In this document: in pieces, positions 6,040 through 13,205 of the stretch
Layout: every line of letters begins with the position of its first letter
Numbering within the stretch: the first letter of the stretch is position 1
From: JAWOFN01 sp046497505 [NCBI: bacterium]
Lineage (GTDB): Bacteria; Blakebacterota; Blakebacteria; Blakebacterales
DNA length: 14,165 nucleotides
Direction: 5' to 3'
Assembly: GCA_046497505.1 (NCBI GenBank)
Contig: JAWOFN010000005.1
Span: 1-14,165, forward strand
Translations under genes and position numbers: made by a program
Notes under the pieces: generated by a model
What the model saw: only the letters and a program-made list of their open reading frames with translations
Told to the model about the DNA's origin: nothing
The model's database searches: none

Positions 6040-8112
6040 TCAGGCCTCCTGCTGGTCGGGCATCTTCAGCAGCCGTGCGTTGATGGCCACGATGACCGTG
6101 GAGAGGCTCATGAGCACCGCCCCCGCGGCAGGGGAGAGCATGATGCCCAGGGGGAGGGCGGCACCTGCCGCCATGGGGATGGCCACCGCATTGTAGCCGG
6201 TGGCCCACCAGAGGTTCTGGACCATCTTGCGGTAGGTGGCCCGGGAGAGGCGGACGATGCCCCTCACGTCCCGGGGGTCGGACTGGACGAGCACGATGTC
6301 CGCCGACTCGATGGCCACGTCGGTGCCGGCGCCGATGGCGATCCCCACGTCGGCGCTGACCAGGGCGGGGGCGTCGTTCACCCCGTCCCCGGTCATGGCG
6401 GTCCGGAGCCCCCGCCCCTTCACCTCGTTGACCTTCTCGGCCTTCTCGTCCGGGAGCACATCGGCGAAGTAGTCGTCGAGACCCAGCTCGGAGGCCACCC
6501 AGGCCGCCACCTTCTCCGCATCGCCGGTGAGCATCATGACCTGCAGCCCCATCTCCTTGAGTCCGGAGATGGCCTCCCGGCTCTCCTCCCGGATGATGTC
6601 CGAGAGGGCCAGGGCCCCGGCCGGCTCGCCGTCGACCAGGAGCCAGACCACGGTCCGTCCCTCGGAGGCCAGTTCGGAGGCCCGCTCCCGGCCCTCGCCC
6701 GAGGGCACCTCGATCCCCTCCTGGTCCAGGTAGCCGGGGCTGACCACCTTGATGTCGCGTTCCTCCTGCTCATCTCCGGTCCTCGTCCGGCCCCGGGCCC
6801 CCTTGCCGGGGATGGCGGAGAATCCGGAGACGCCGGGCAGGTCGAGGCCCCGCTGCTCGGCGGCCTCCACGATACCCCGGGCGATGGGATGCTCGCTCTG
6901 GCGTTCCAGGGCGGCGGCCAGGCGGAGCACCTCCTCCTCGTCCCGACCCGCCAGAGGGACCACTTCGTCGAGGCCGAAGCGTCCCTCGGTGAGGGTTCCG
7001 GTCTTGTCGAAGATCACCGCCTCCAGGTCCCGGGCCCGCTCGAAGGCACTCCGGTCCCGGATCAGCAGGCCCGACTTCGCAGAGAGGGCGGTGGACACGG
7101 CCACCACCAGGGGGATGGCCAGGCCCAGGGCGTGGGGGCAGGTGATGACCATCACGGTCACCATGCGTTCCAGGGCGAAGTCGAAGGGACGGCCGCCCGG
7201 GACCAGCCAGCCCGCCAGGGTGAGCAGACCGGCCGTGATGGCGATGAGGGTGAGCCAGAGGGCGGCCCGGTCCGCCAGGTCCTGGGTCTTCGAGCGGCTC
7301 TCCTGGGCGGTCCGCACCATGTCGATGACCTGGCTCAGGTAGGTCTCTTCCCCGGTCTTGCTCACCTCCACGACCAGGGAGGCCTCCCCGTTCACCGCCC
7401 CCCCGATGACCTCCTCCCCCTCCCCCTTCTCTACCGGGGTGCTCTCCCCGGTGAGCATCGCCTCGTTCATGCTGGTGCGGCCCTCGAGGATCTCACCGTC
7501 GGTGGGCACCTTCTCGCCGGGCTTGATGAGGATCCGGTCCCCGGGCTCCAGTTCCTCCACCGGCACGTCCTCGGTGTCCCCCTCCCCCTCGCCGGTGAGG
7601 CGGTGGGCGGTGGCGGGGAGAAGTTCCACCAGCTCCTCCAGGGCCCTCGAGGCCCCCAGGACACTGCGCATCTCGATCCAGTGGCCGAGGAGCATGATGT
7701 CCACCAGGGTGGCCAGTTCCCAGAAGAAGACCGTCCCCTCCAGCCCGAAGACCACCAGGCTGCTGTATCCGAAAGCGACGGTGATGGCCATCCCGATGAG
7801 GGTCATCATCCCCGGCTGCCGCTCGCCGAGTTCGGAGACGAGGCCGGTCAGGAACGGCCATCCGCCGTAGAAGAAGACGACGGCGGCGAAGAGGAACTGG
7901 ACGTAGGCATCGCCGGGGAAGGCCAGCAGACCCTCGATCCCCAGGAAGGACTGGATGAGGGGGGCCAGGGCCAGGACGGGCAGGGTCAGGGCCAGGGAGA
8001 CCCAGAAGCGGCGCTTGAAGTCCCGCGCCATCCTGCGATGATGATCCTGGTGGCCGCCGTGTCCGTCGTCTCGGGCCTCTCCGGCGCCCTGCGGGGAACT
8101 GTCGGTGGGCAT
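6040..8112 (-). CDS. copB: Copper-exporting P-type ATPase, CopB / P1B-3 type
   Basis: The 690-residue product has all P1B-ATPase landmarks. The N-terminus is short and His-rich (HGGHQDHHRR, residues 18-27) instead of carrying CxxC metal-binding domains. About eight hydrophobic segments are visible. The actuator motif is LTGES (TGES 221-224), the intramembrane metal site is C325-P326-H327 in MVITCPHALGL, the phosphorylated Asp369 is in FDKTGTLTEG, the nucleotide-domain His408-Pro409 is in SEHPIARG, and the hinge is TGDGVNDAP. CPH rather than CPC marks the CopB subgroup (Cu+, Cu2+ or Ag+ efflux across the inner membrane). I chose ATG at 8112 because GGAGGT lies 7 nt upstream; the same frame is open further up to 8244 without coding character. 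The gene converges on the BtuF-like gene, leaving 24 bp, and diverges from the beta-barrel gene. No copper regulator or chaperone is adjacent. Confidence 0.93.
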   Translation of the reverse strand: MPTDSSPQGAGEARDDGHGGHQDHHRRMARDFKRRFWVSLALTLPVLALAPLIQSFLGIEGLLAFPGDAYVQFLFAAVVFFYGGWPFLTGLVSELGERQPGMMTLIGMAITVAFGYSSLVVFGLEGTVFFWELATLVDIMLLGHWIEMRSVLGASRALEELVELLPATAHRLTGEGEGDTEDVPVEELEPGDRILIKPGEKVPTDGEILEGRTSMNEAMLTGESTPVEKGEGEEVIGGAVNGEASLVVEVSKTGEETYLSQVIDMVRTAQESRSKTQDLADRAALWLTLIAITAGLLTLAGWLVPGGRPFDFALERMVTVMVITCPHALGLAIPLVVAVSTALSAKSGLLIRDRSAFERARDLEAVIFDKTGTLTEGRFGLDEVVPLAGRDEEEVLRLAAALERQSEHPIARGIVEAAEQRGLDLPGVSGFSAIPGKGARGRTRTGDEQEERDIKVVSPGYLDQEGIEVPSGEGRERASELASEGRTVVWLLVDGEPAGALALSDIIREESREAISGLKEMGLQVMMLTGDAEKVAAWVASELGLDDYFADVLPDEKAEKVNEVKGRGLRTAMTGDGVNDAPALVSADVGIAIGAGTDVAIESADIVLVQSDPRDVRGIVRLSRATYRKMVQNLWWATGYNAVAIPMAAGAALPLGIMLSPAAGAVLMSLSTVIVAINARLLKMPDQQEA

Positions 8113-8165
8113 GGAGCGTACCTCCGCGTGCGGGCGGGAAGCGGGTGAGGGGTGTGCTGGGAGCA

Positions 8166-8194
8166 AGTTAAGAGGGCGGGAGTGCCGGCCACAA
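8166..8194 (-). promoter_or_regulatory. Possible promoter of the copper ATPase gene
   Basis: On the minus strand TTGTGG (8194-8189) and TTAACT (8171-8166) are spaced by exactly 17 bp, some 55 bp upstream of the ATG at 8112. Each hexamer matches only 3 of 6 consensus bases. A short dyad CTCCC-GT-GGGAG at 8196-8207 lies just upstream of the -35 and could be an operator half or chance. Confidence 0.28.
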
Positions 8195-8318
8195 GCTCCC
8201 GTGGGAGGGGGGCCTGCCGTGGGGATATCGTATACTCCCTCCATCCTGCAGGGGGATGCGCGCGACCGGAGAGGGCGCGCTGCGAACGCGGACCGAGGAC
8301 GAATCGGAGGAAGAGGCC

Positions 8319-9170
8319 ATGGAACCCATCCGGAACCGTCATCTTCAGGCGACCGCCCGGCGGCTGGCCGCGGCCGTGCTGTGTCTCACGCTGCTGGGTG
8401 CCCCGCCCGCCTCCGCTCAGGACACGCCCCCGCCGCCCCCCGCCAGCGCGGGGCTGGAGTTCACCAGCCTGGTGAACCTGCCCATCGCCGGCATGCTCGA
8501 GCGGGGATCATACGAGATCGACCTGCGGATGTATCCCCGCGGCGGTCTCTATTCCTTCGTCTCCATCGGTCTGTTCAGCTCGGTGGACATGGGCTTCTCC
8601 TTCGGTGCGGGGAACGTCATCGGCCGGGGTCCGGTGGACTGGAACCCGAGCGCCGAGTTCCTCTTCAAGGCCCGGCTCCTGAGGGAGTCCTTCCTGCTCC
8701 CGGCCCTGGCCCTGGGATTCGCCAGCCAGGGCTACGGTCCCTACCTGGAGGATCTGGAGCGCTACACGGTCAAGTCCCCCGGCTTCTTCGCCGTGGCCAG
8801 CAAGAACTATCGTTTCCTGGGTGAACTGGGGTTCCACCTCGGGGCGAACAAGAGCCGTGAGGACGCCGATGACGATGACCTGAACTTCTATCTGGGTGTG
8901 GACAAGTCGGTGGGGACCGACCTCTACCTGGTGACCGAATACGACCTGGCCCTCAACGACAACGGCGATCAGGCGGTGGGCTACGGCAGCGGCTATCTCA
9001 ACCTCGGAGTGAAGTGGGTGCCCACATCCCGGCTCCGCCTGGAGCTCTTCTTCACCAACCTCCTGGACAACGTCCGGGCAGAGGGGAAGCCCGCCACCAT
9101 CGCCAACATCACCGAGACCCTGGGGGGTGCGGGCAGGGAGATACGGATCGTGTACGTCGACTGGTTCTGA
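8319..9170 (+). CDS. Secreted, probably outer-membrane beta-barrel protein of unknown function
   Basis: The 283-residue product starts with a clear Sec signal peptide: Arg-containing n-region, hydrophobic AAAVLCLTLLG, and the likely cleavage site ASAQ|DTPPPP, followed by a Pro-rich linker. The mature part alternates polar and hydrophobic residues in strand-like stretches rich in Tyr, Phe and Gly (GLYSFVSIGLFSSVDMGFSF; FAVASKNYRFLGELGFHLG; YLVTEYDLALND; YLNLGVKWVPTSRLRLELFF). It ends in YVDWF, and a C-terminal aromatic residue is the usual beta-barrel assembly signal. I do not recognise a named family. ATG 8319 is chosen for the GGAGG 8 nt upstream and because the signal peptide starts there; the frame is open back to 8256 without coding character. 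A TATACT at 8231-8236 could be a -10 element, but no -35 is visible. It is divergent from the copper ATPase; a shared stimulus is possible but unproven. Confidence 0.8.
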   Translation: MEPIRNRHLQATARRLAAAVLCLTLLGAPPASAQDTPPPPPASAGLEFTSLVNLPIAGMLERGSYEIDLRMYPRGGLYSFVSIGLFSSVDMGFSFGAGNVIGRGPVDWNPSAEFLFKARLLRESFLLPALALGFASQGYGPYLEDLERYTVKSPGFFAVASKNYRFLGELGFHLGANKSREDADDDDLNFYLGVDKSVGTDLYLVTEYDLALNDNGDQAVGYGSGYLNLGVKWVPTSRLRLELFFTNLLDNVRAEGKPATIANITETLGGAGREIRIVYVDWF

Positions 9171-9254
9171 TCCCGCGCCCGGCAGTACCGGTTCTTTGCT
9201 GGCGGGGCCGGGGCAACTCTCCTAACCTGTATACCCACGCCTTCGCTCGTACCA

Positions 9255-9271
9255 CCGGCCCCTCGGGCCGG
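9255..9271 (+). repeat. Perfect GC hairpin between the beta-barrel gene and the heptose cluster
   Basis: CCGGCCC-CTC-GGGCCGG forms a 7-bp stem with a 3-nt loop. No U-tract follows, so it is not a classical intrinsic terminator. It sits in the 154-bp gap before the Minf_1886 gene and may be a leader hairpin or a transcript-end stabiliser. Confidence 0.5.
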
Positions 9272-9324
9272 CATGGTCATCCAATCGGAAGGAACATCAG
9301 CCGGAAGGTATGGAAGATTACTCC

Positions 9325-9735
9325 ATGGAGCAGACGATCAACCATGTGGCGCGGGAACGGGGAGAGTTCCGTCCCGAGGCCTATTTCTTCACACTCGACG
9401 CCCTGCAGGAGACGGTGGAGGGGCTGAACATCCGCCGGCATGTCTCGGGTCCCGAGGTGCTCCGGGGGGTGGTGCGTCTGGCCCATGAGCGGTTCGGCGA
9501 GACGGCACACCGGGTCCTGGACGGCTGGGGGATCCAGCAGACCCGGGACTTCGGGGTCATCGTGTACGACCTCATCGAGGCGGGGATCCTCTCCCACACC
9601 GAACAGGACAGCCTGGAGGACTTCGAGGACGTCTTCGACCTGGAGGAGGCCCTCTCCGAGGAGGCGTGGCGGCAGCGCTGGCGCATCTCGGAGGAGGGAT
9701 CACGGCCGCTCACGGGGGGAGGTCTGACGGATTGA
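9325..9735 (+). CDS. Minf_1886 family protein of unknown function
   Basis: The 136-residue product resembles the uncharacterised Minf_1886 family: an N-terminal segment with Arg, Glu and the motif YFFTLDALQETVE, then HVSGPEVLRGVVRLAHERFG, VLDGWGIQQTRDFGVIVYDLIEAGIL and an acidic tail DFEDVFDLEEAL. No transmembrane segment or signal is seen, so it is probably cytosolic. ATG 9325 is preferred because GGAAG ends 8 nt before it; ATG 9310 (five residues longer) has its purine-rich site only 1-2 nt away. The TGA at 9733-9735 overlaps the likely TTG start of the heptose kinase (TTGA), so the two are probably cotranslated. The family has no established biochemical role known to me; context ties it to ADP-heptose synthesis. 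Confidence 0.78.
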   Translation: MEQTINHVARERGEFRPEAYFFTLDALQETVEGLNIRRHVSGPEVLRGVVRLAHERFGETAHRVLDGWGIQQTRDFGVIVYDLIEAGILSHTEQDSLEDFEDVFDLEEALSEEAWRQRWRISEEGSRPLTGGGLTD

Positions 9736-10733
9736 CCCGCATGGAACCGGATCGGGTCTCCCGGCTCCTGGAGGAGCTGTCCTCCCGGCGCGTCCTGGTG
9801 ATCGGGGACGTGATGCTCGACCGGTATGTCTGGGGACGGGTCTCCCGGGTGAGCCCGGAGGCGCCGGTACCGGTGGTGGAGGTGGAGGACGAGGCGGTGC
9901 GGCTGGGAGGCGCCGCCAACGTGGCGGCCAACGTCCGTTCGCTGGGCGGCCGGCCGCTCCTGGCAGGCCTCATCGGTCCGGAGGAGAGCGCCGATACCAT
10001 CGAACTGACCTCCATCATGGAGCAGGAGGGCCTGGACCGGGGGGGGCTCATCGAGGACACGGGGCGACGGACCACGGTGAAGACCCGCATCCTGGCCCAC
10101 CACCAGCACGTGGTCCGCGCGGACCGGGAGAGCCGCGTCCCCGCCGGGGGGGATGTGGCGGAGCGGCTGGTCGGCCGCATCCTGGACCTGCTCCCCGGCG
10201 TGGACGCGGTGGTGCTGGAGGACTACAACAAGGGCGTCTTCTCCCGTCCGGTACTCGAGGGCATCCTCGGTCCCCTCAAGGACTCGGGCCTCCCGGTCAC
10301 GGTGGACCCGAAGTTCGAGCGCTTCTTCGACTTCAAGGGCGTGACGGTCTTCAAGCCGAACCTCAAGGAGGCGGAGGCCGCCCTGGGTGTGAGCCTGGGT
10401 GACCAGGAGTCGGTGACCGAGGCGGCGCGGCATCTCCAGCGGAGGCTGGAGGCCCGGAACGTGCTCATCACGCGGGGCGAGCGGGGCATGACCCTCCTGG
10501 AGGAGGGGGGGGAGGTCACCCACGTGGCCACACGCGCCCGGCATGTCTACGACGTCTCGGGAGCCGGAGACACGGTCATCGCCACCCTCACCGCCATGCT
10601 GGCCGCGGGCGCGGGGATCCGCGAGGCGGCCTCCCTGGCCAACTTCGCCGCAGGGGTCGTGGTGGCCGAGGTGGGCGTGGTGCCCATCCGGCCCGGGACG
10701 CTCCTGCAGGCGGTGTCGGAAGACGATGTCTGA
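9732..10733 (+). CDS. rfaE1: D-glycero-beta-D-manno-heptose-7-phosphate kinase (kinase half of HldE)
   Basis: This PfkB/ribokinase-family protein matches the RfaE domain I signature: [75 protein letters not shown], and the C-terminal PfkB motif DVSGAGDTV with catalytic Asp280 (from the TTG start). It phosphorylates D-glycero-beta-D-manno-heptose 7-phosphate at C1 on the path to ADP-heptose for LPS core. I prefer TTG at 9732: GGAGGT lies exactly 8 nt upstream, and TTGA overlaps the preceding stop. The ATG at 9741 (three residues shorter) would place that site 17 nt away. In E. coli this domain is fused to the nucleotidyltransferase; here the two are separate genes overlapping by 8 nt. Confidence 0.92.
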   Translation: MTRMEPDRVSRLLEELSSRRVLVIGDVMLDRYVWGRVSRVSPEAPVPVVEVEDEAVRLGGAANVAANVRSLGGRPLLAGLIGPEESADTIELTSIMEQEGLDRGGLIEDTGRRTTVKTRILAHHQHVVRADRESRVPAGGDVAERLVGRILDLLPGVDAVVLEDYNKGVFSRPVLEGILGPLKDSGLPVTVDPKFERFFDFKGVTVFKPNLKEAEAALGVSLGDQESVTEAARHLQRRLEARNVLITRGERGMTLLEEGGEVTHVATRARHVYDVSGAGDTVIATLTAMLAAGAGIREAASLANFAAGVVVAEVGVVPIRPGTLLQAVSEDDV

Positions 10734-11214
10734 GACCTCGGCACGTGTGGTGGACCGGGATGCGGCCGCCGACCGCTGCCGAACATGGCGTGACGAGGGG
10801 CTCACCGTGGTGTTCACCAACGGCGTGTTCGACATCCTCCATCCGGGCCACGCCGGCTACCTGGAAGAGGCCGGGGCCCTGGGCGACCGCCTGGTCGTGG
10901 GTGTGAACGACGATCTTTCCGCACAGCGGCTGGAGAAGGGACCCGCTCGCCCGGTCAATCCGCTGAGGGACCGGGCCTGGATGCTGGCCTCTCTGAGGAG
11001 CGTGGACCTGGTGGTCCCCTTCTCCGAGGATACCCCCCTCCAGCTCATCGAGGCCCTCCGTCCGGACGTTCTGGTGAAGGGGGGCGACTACCGGCGGGAA
11101 GAGGTGGTGGGGGGCGACGAGGTGGAGAGCTGGGGAGGCCGCACCGTCCTGATCCCCCTGCGTGAAGGATATTCGACCACCCGACTGGTTGAACGTATCC
11201 GGGACGGCGGCTAG
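10726..11214 (+). CDS. rfaE2: D-glycero-beta-D-manno-heptose-1-phosphate adenylyltransferase (transferase half of HldE)
   Basis: The 162-residue protein has the cytidylyltransferase-like fold of RfaE domain [21 protein letters not shown] with the nucleotide-binding HPGH (residues 39-42), [51 protein letters not shown], and a C-terminal [11 protein letters not shown] that fits the STT-type adenylate loop. It would transfer AMP from ATP to heptose 1-phosphate, giving ADP-heptose. The start overlaps the kinase gene by 8 nt (ATGTCTGA at 10726-10733), consistent with tight translational coupling and one-to-one production of what is a single polypeptide elsewhere. The epimerase (HldD), phosphatase (GmhB) and isomerase (GmhA) are not in the window. 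Confidence 0.92.
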   Translation: MSETSARVVDRDAAADRCRTWRDEGLTVVFTNGVFDILHPGHAGYLEEAGALGDRLVVGVNDDLSAQRLEKGPARPVNPLRDRAWMLASLRSVDLVVPFSEDTPLQLIEALRPDVLVKGGDYRREEVVGGDEVESWGGRTVLIPLREGYSTTRLVERIRDGG

Positions 11215-11217
11215 ACT
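11189..11217 (+). promoter_or_regulatory. Likely sigma-70 promoter of the acidic TPR gene
   Basis: TTGAAC (11189-11194) and TAGACT (11212-11217) are separated by exactly 17 bp; each matches 4 of 6 consensus bases. Transcription would begin near 11224, leaving a leader of about 34 nt that contains AGGAG before the TTG start at 11258. The promoter overlaps the end of the adenylyltransferase gene. Confidence 0.5.
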
Positions 11218-11257
11218 CATAGTCAGGACCCCGGACCGACCAGACAGGAGATCGATC

Positions 11258-13183
11258 TTGGACCAGCCGATGCTCCATCCCCCCCTGCCCGAGGACTACA
11301 CCGACGAATGGGGTCGGATAACCGCCGAGGACCTGGGATTCGCCCCGGCCGCGGAGGCTCTGCTCAGGAACGGCCGTATCGAGGACGCCCGCCGTCTCTG
11401 CGAGGAGGGGGTCCGGTGTCATCCCTGGTATGCCACGGGGCACCTCCTCCTGGGCAAGACCTACATGCGCGGGGAGAACTGGTCGGACGCACGGGCCGAA
11501 CTGGAACGGGCGCTCCAGCTGGACGGGGCGTATCCTGCCCTGCTGAGCGACCTCGCCGGCTGCTACGAGCAGCTGGGCCTGGCGGACCTGGCCGTCGAGT
11601 GCCGCGCACTGGGGTACGACCTGGATCCCCGGCCCCTGAGGGACCAGGAGGCGGAGGGGCCCGAGCCGATCGGGGAGGATGGGATCGAAGAAGAGGAAGA
11701 GGATGTCCCCCCGGTGCAGGTACCGGAGGAAGGGGATGTCCCCGAGCTGGTGGGAGAAGAGGAAGAAGAGGAGATCGAGGAGGCGGCCGCCGCGCTGGAA
11801 GGCATGGGAGAGGCAGAGGAGCTCTCCGAGGAGGACTCACTCAGGGAGCTGGAGGCCCTCTTCGAGGGTGCCAGTGCCGGTCTCGAAGGCTTCGAGGAAG
11901 ACCGAGGGCAGGAGGACCTTACCGAGGGGGGACCCGACGTGGCAGAGGATCATGAACCGGAGGAGCTGGCGCCTGAGGAGGAGTCCCCGGAGCAGCGGGA
12001 AGAAGGAGACCTGGCCGCCGCAGCGGAAGCCGCCGCGGCCGCCTACGGTCTGGGGGACCTGGAGGGGGAAGAGGAGGAAGGGGGTGCGGAGGCCGGAGCC
12101 GAGGAGGATGAGAAGGCGGAGCTCTGGAAGAAGATCATGGAACAGGCGGAGCAGGCGGAGGCGGGACGCGCTCCCGATCTCTCGGAACTGGAGTCGCTGG
12201 CGGCTCCCGGAGAGGCCGGGGAAGAGGGGGAGGAAAGTGACGAGGAGGAGCCGGCCATCCGCGGTACCGACTTCGAGGGGATGGGAGAAGGGCCTTCCGA
12301 GGAAGTGAGCGAAGAGGTCCAGCCCATCGAGGGGCTGGAGATCAGCCAGCCCGGGGGGGGGCTCACCGATGCCGGGCCGGAGCATTTCGAGGAGGAAGGA
12401 GCGGAGGGAGAGGAAGAAGCCGGGGAAGCGGGCGGGGAGGACGAAGAGCGGCTCGTCCGGGGTCCCTCCGAGGTCTCGGAGGAGGCCATGGAGGCCGCCT
12501 CGGAAGGATTGGACTTCGAGAGCACCATGGAGGTGGCCGGGACAGCGGGGGAGGAGGAAGGGGAGGGACCGATGGTGGAAGGGCTGGAAGGTCTGGAGAC
12601 CACGTCCTTCGAGGAGGAAGAGGTCCCGGAGGCGGGGGCCGAGGAGGAGGAACTCGAGGCGATGGCCGACCTGGACGACCTGATCGGTGAGGAGGAGGAA
12701 GGAGCCGAAGAGGAGCAGCCGGAGGTGGCGGAAGCGGCCGACGAGGCCCTCCGAGCCCTGGAGGCGGAACTGGCTGGCGCCCGGCCCGCCGGGGAGGAGG
12801 AGCCCGAACTCGACCGGGAGGAGGCGGCTGCCGGGCCGGCCGATGCGGAACCCGCGCCCGAGGAACCGGGATCCGTTCCCGAGGAGGAAGAGGAGGAGGA
12901 GGAGATCGGTCTCGACCGGGCGGAAGACCTGGAGACCACCGCGGTCCAGGACCCCGCAAAGGTGGAGGAGACCGGCGAGGAGGGCGAGCCCGCCCCCACC
13001 GCCGGGGGGATGTCCATCGACAACACCGAGGACTCGGTGCGGGCGGCCATCCGGGCCGAGATCCTGGCCGCCCAGGGCAAGTACAAGGAGGCGCTGCGCT
13101 ACTTCGAGGCCCTCCAGCTCTGGGACCCGGAACGGACCACCTTCAAGGAGCGCGTGGAGCAGCTCCGCCGCATCAGTCAGTAG
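11258..13183 (+). CDS. TPR protein with a 450-residue Glu-rich acidic middle region
   Basis: The 641-residue product has three parts. Residues 22-125 form about three TPR-like helix pairs (AAEALLRNGRIEDARRLCEEG; ATGHLLLGKTYMRGENWSDARAELERAL; AYPALLSDLAGCYEQLGLADLAVE). Residues 131-580 are low complexity: by hand count 148 Glu and 26 Asp against about 15 Lys/Arg, with runs up to EEEEEEEE (542-549). Residues 590-641 form a C-terminal helical domain with a last TPR-like unit (EILAAQGKYKEALRYFEALQLWDP). Short motifs recur in the acidic part (EGMGE at 181 and 340; GLE/GLD at 209, 359, 417, 442 and 445; LETT at 446 and 558). There is no signal peptide or membrane segment. TTG at 11258 is chosen because AGGAG lies 7 nt upstream; ATG 11270 is the alternative. 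The layout recalls FimV-like scaffolds only loosely. Function unknown; a scaffold or cation- or protein-binding role is inference. Confidence 0.8.
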   Translation: MDQPMLHPPLPEDYTDEWGRITAEDLGFAPAAEALLRNGRIEDARRLCEEGVRCHPWYATGHLLLGKTYMRGENWSDARAELERALQLDGAYPALLSDLAGCYEQLGLADLAVECRALGYDLDPRPLRDQEAEGPEPIGEDGIEEEEEDVPPVQVPEEGDVPELVGEEEEEEIEEAAAALEGMGEAEELSEEDSLRELEALFEGASAGLEGFEEDRGQEDLTEGGPDVAEDHEPEELAPEEESPEQREEGDLAAAAEAAAAAYGLGDLEGEEEEGGAEAGAEEDEKAELWKKIMEQAEQAEAGRAPDLSELESLAAPGEAGEEGEESDEEEPAIRGTDFEGMGEGPSEEVSEEVQPIEGLEISQPGGGLTDAGPEHFEEEGAEGEEEAGEAGGEDEERLVRGPSEVSEEAMEAASEGLDFESTMEVAGTAGEEEGEGPMVEGLEGLETTSFEEEEVPEAGAEEEELEAMADLDDLIGEEEEGAEEEQPEVAEAADEALRALEAELAGARPAGEEEPELDREEAAAGPADAEPAPEEPGSVPEEEEEEEEIGLDRAEDLETTAVQDPAKVEETGEEGEPAPTAGGMSIDNTEDSVRAAIRAEILAAQGKYKEALRYFEALQLWDPERTTFKERVEQLRRISQ

Positions 13184-13205
13184 CGGGACGGCCCGGCTCC
13201 GTCCC

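Noticed and set aside
9171-9254. TATAC-containing stretch near 9230 as a promoter for the heptose cluster
   Set aside because: No -35-like hexamer lies 16-18 bp upstream of it.
12353-12361. G9 tract in the acidic TPR gene as another frameshift
   Set aside because: The frame on both sides is the same one that reaches the C-terminal TPR-like unit, so nine is the in-frame length here. G8 tracts in the heptose kinase are also in frame.
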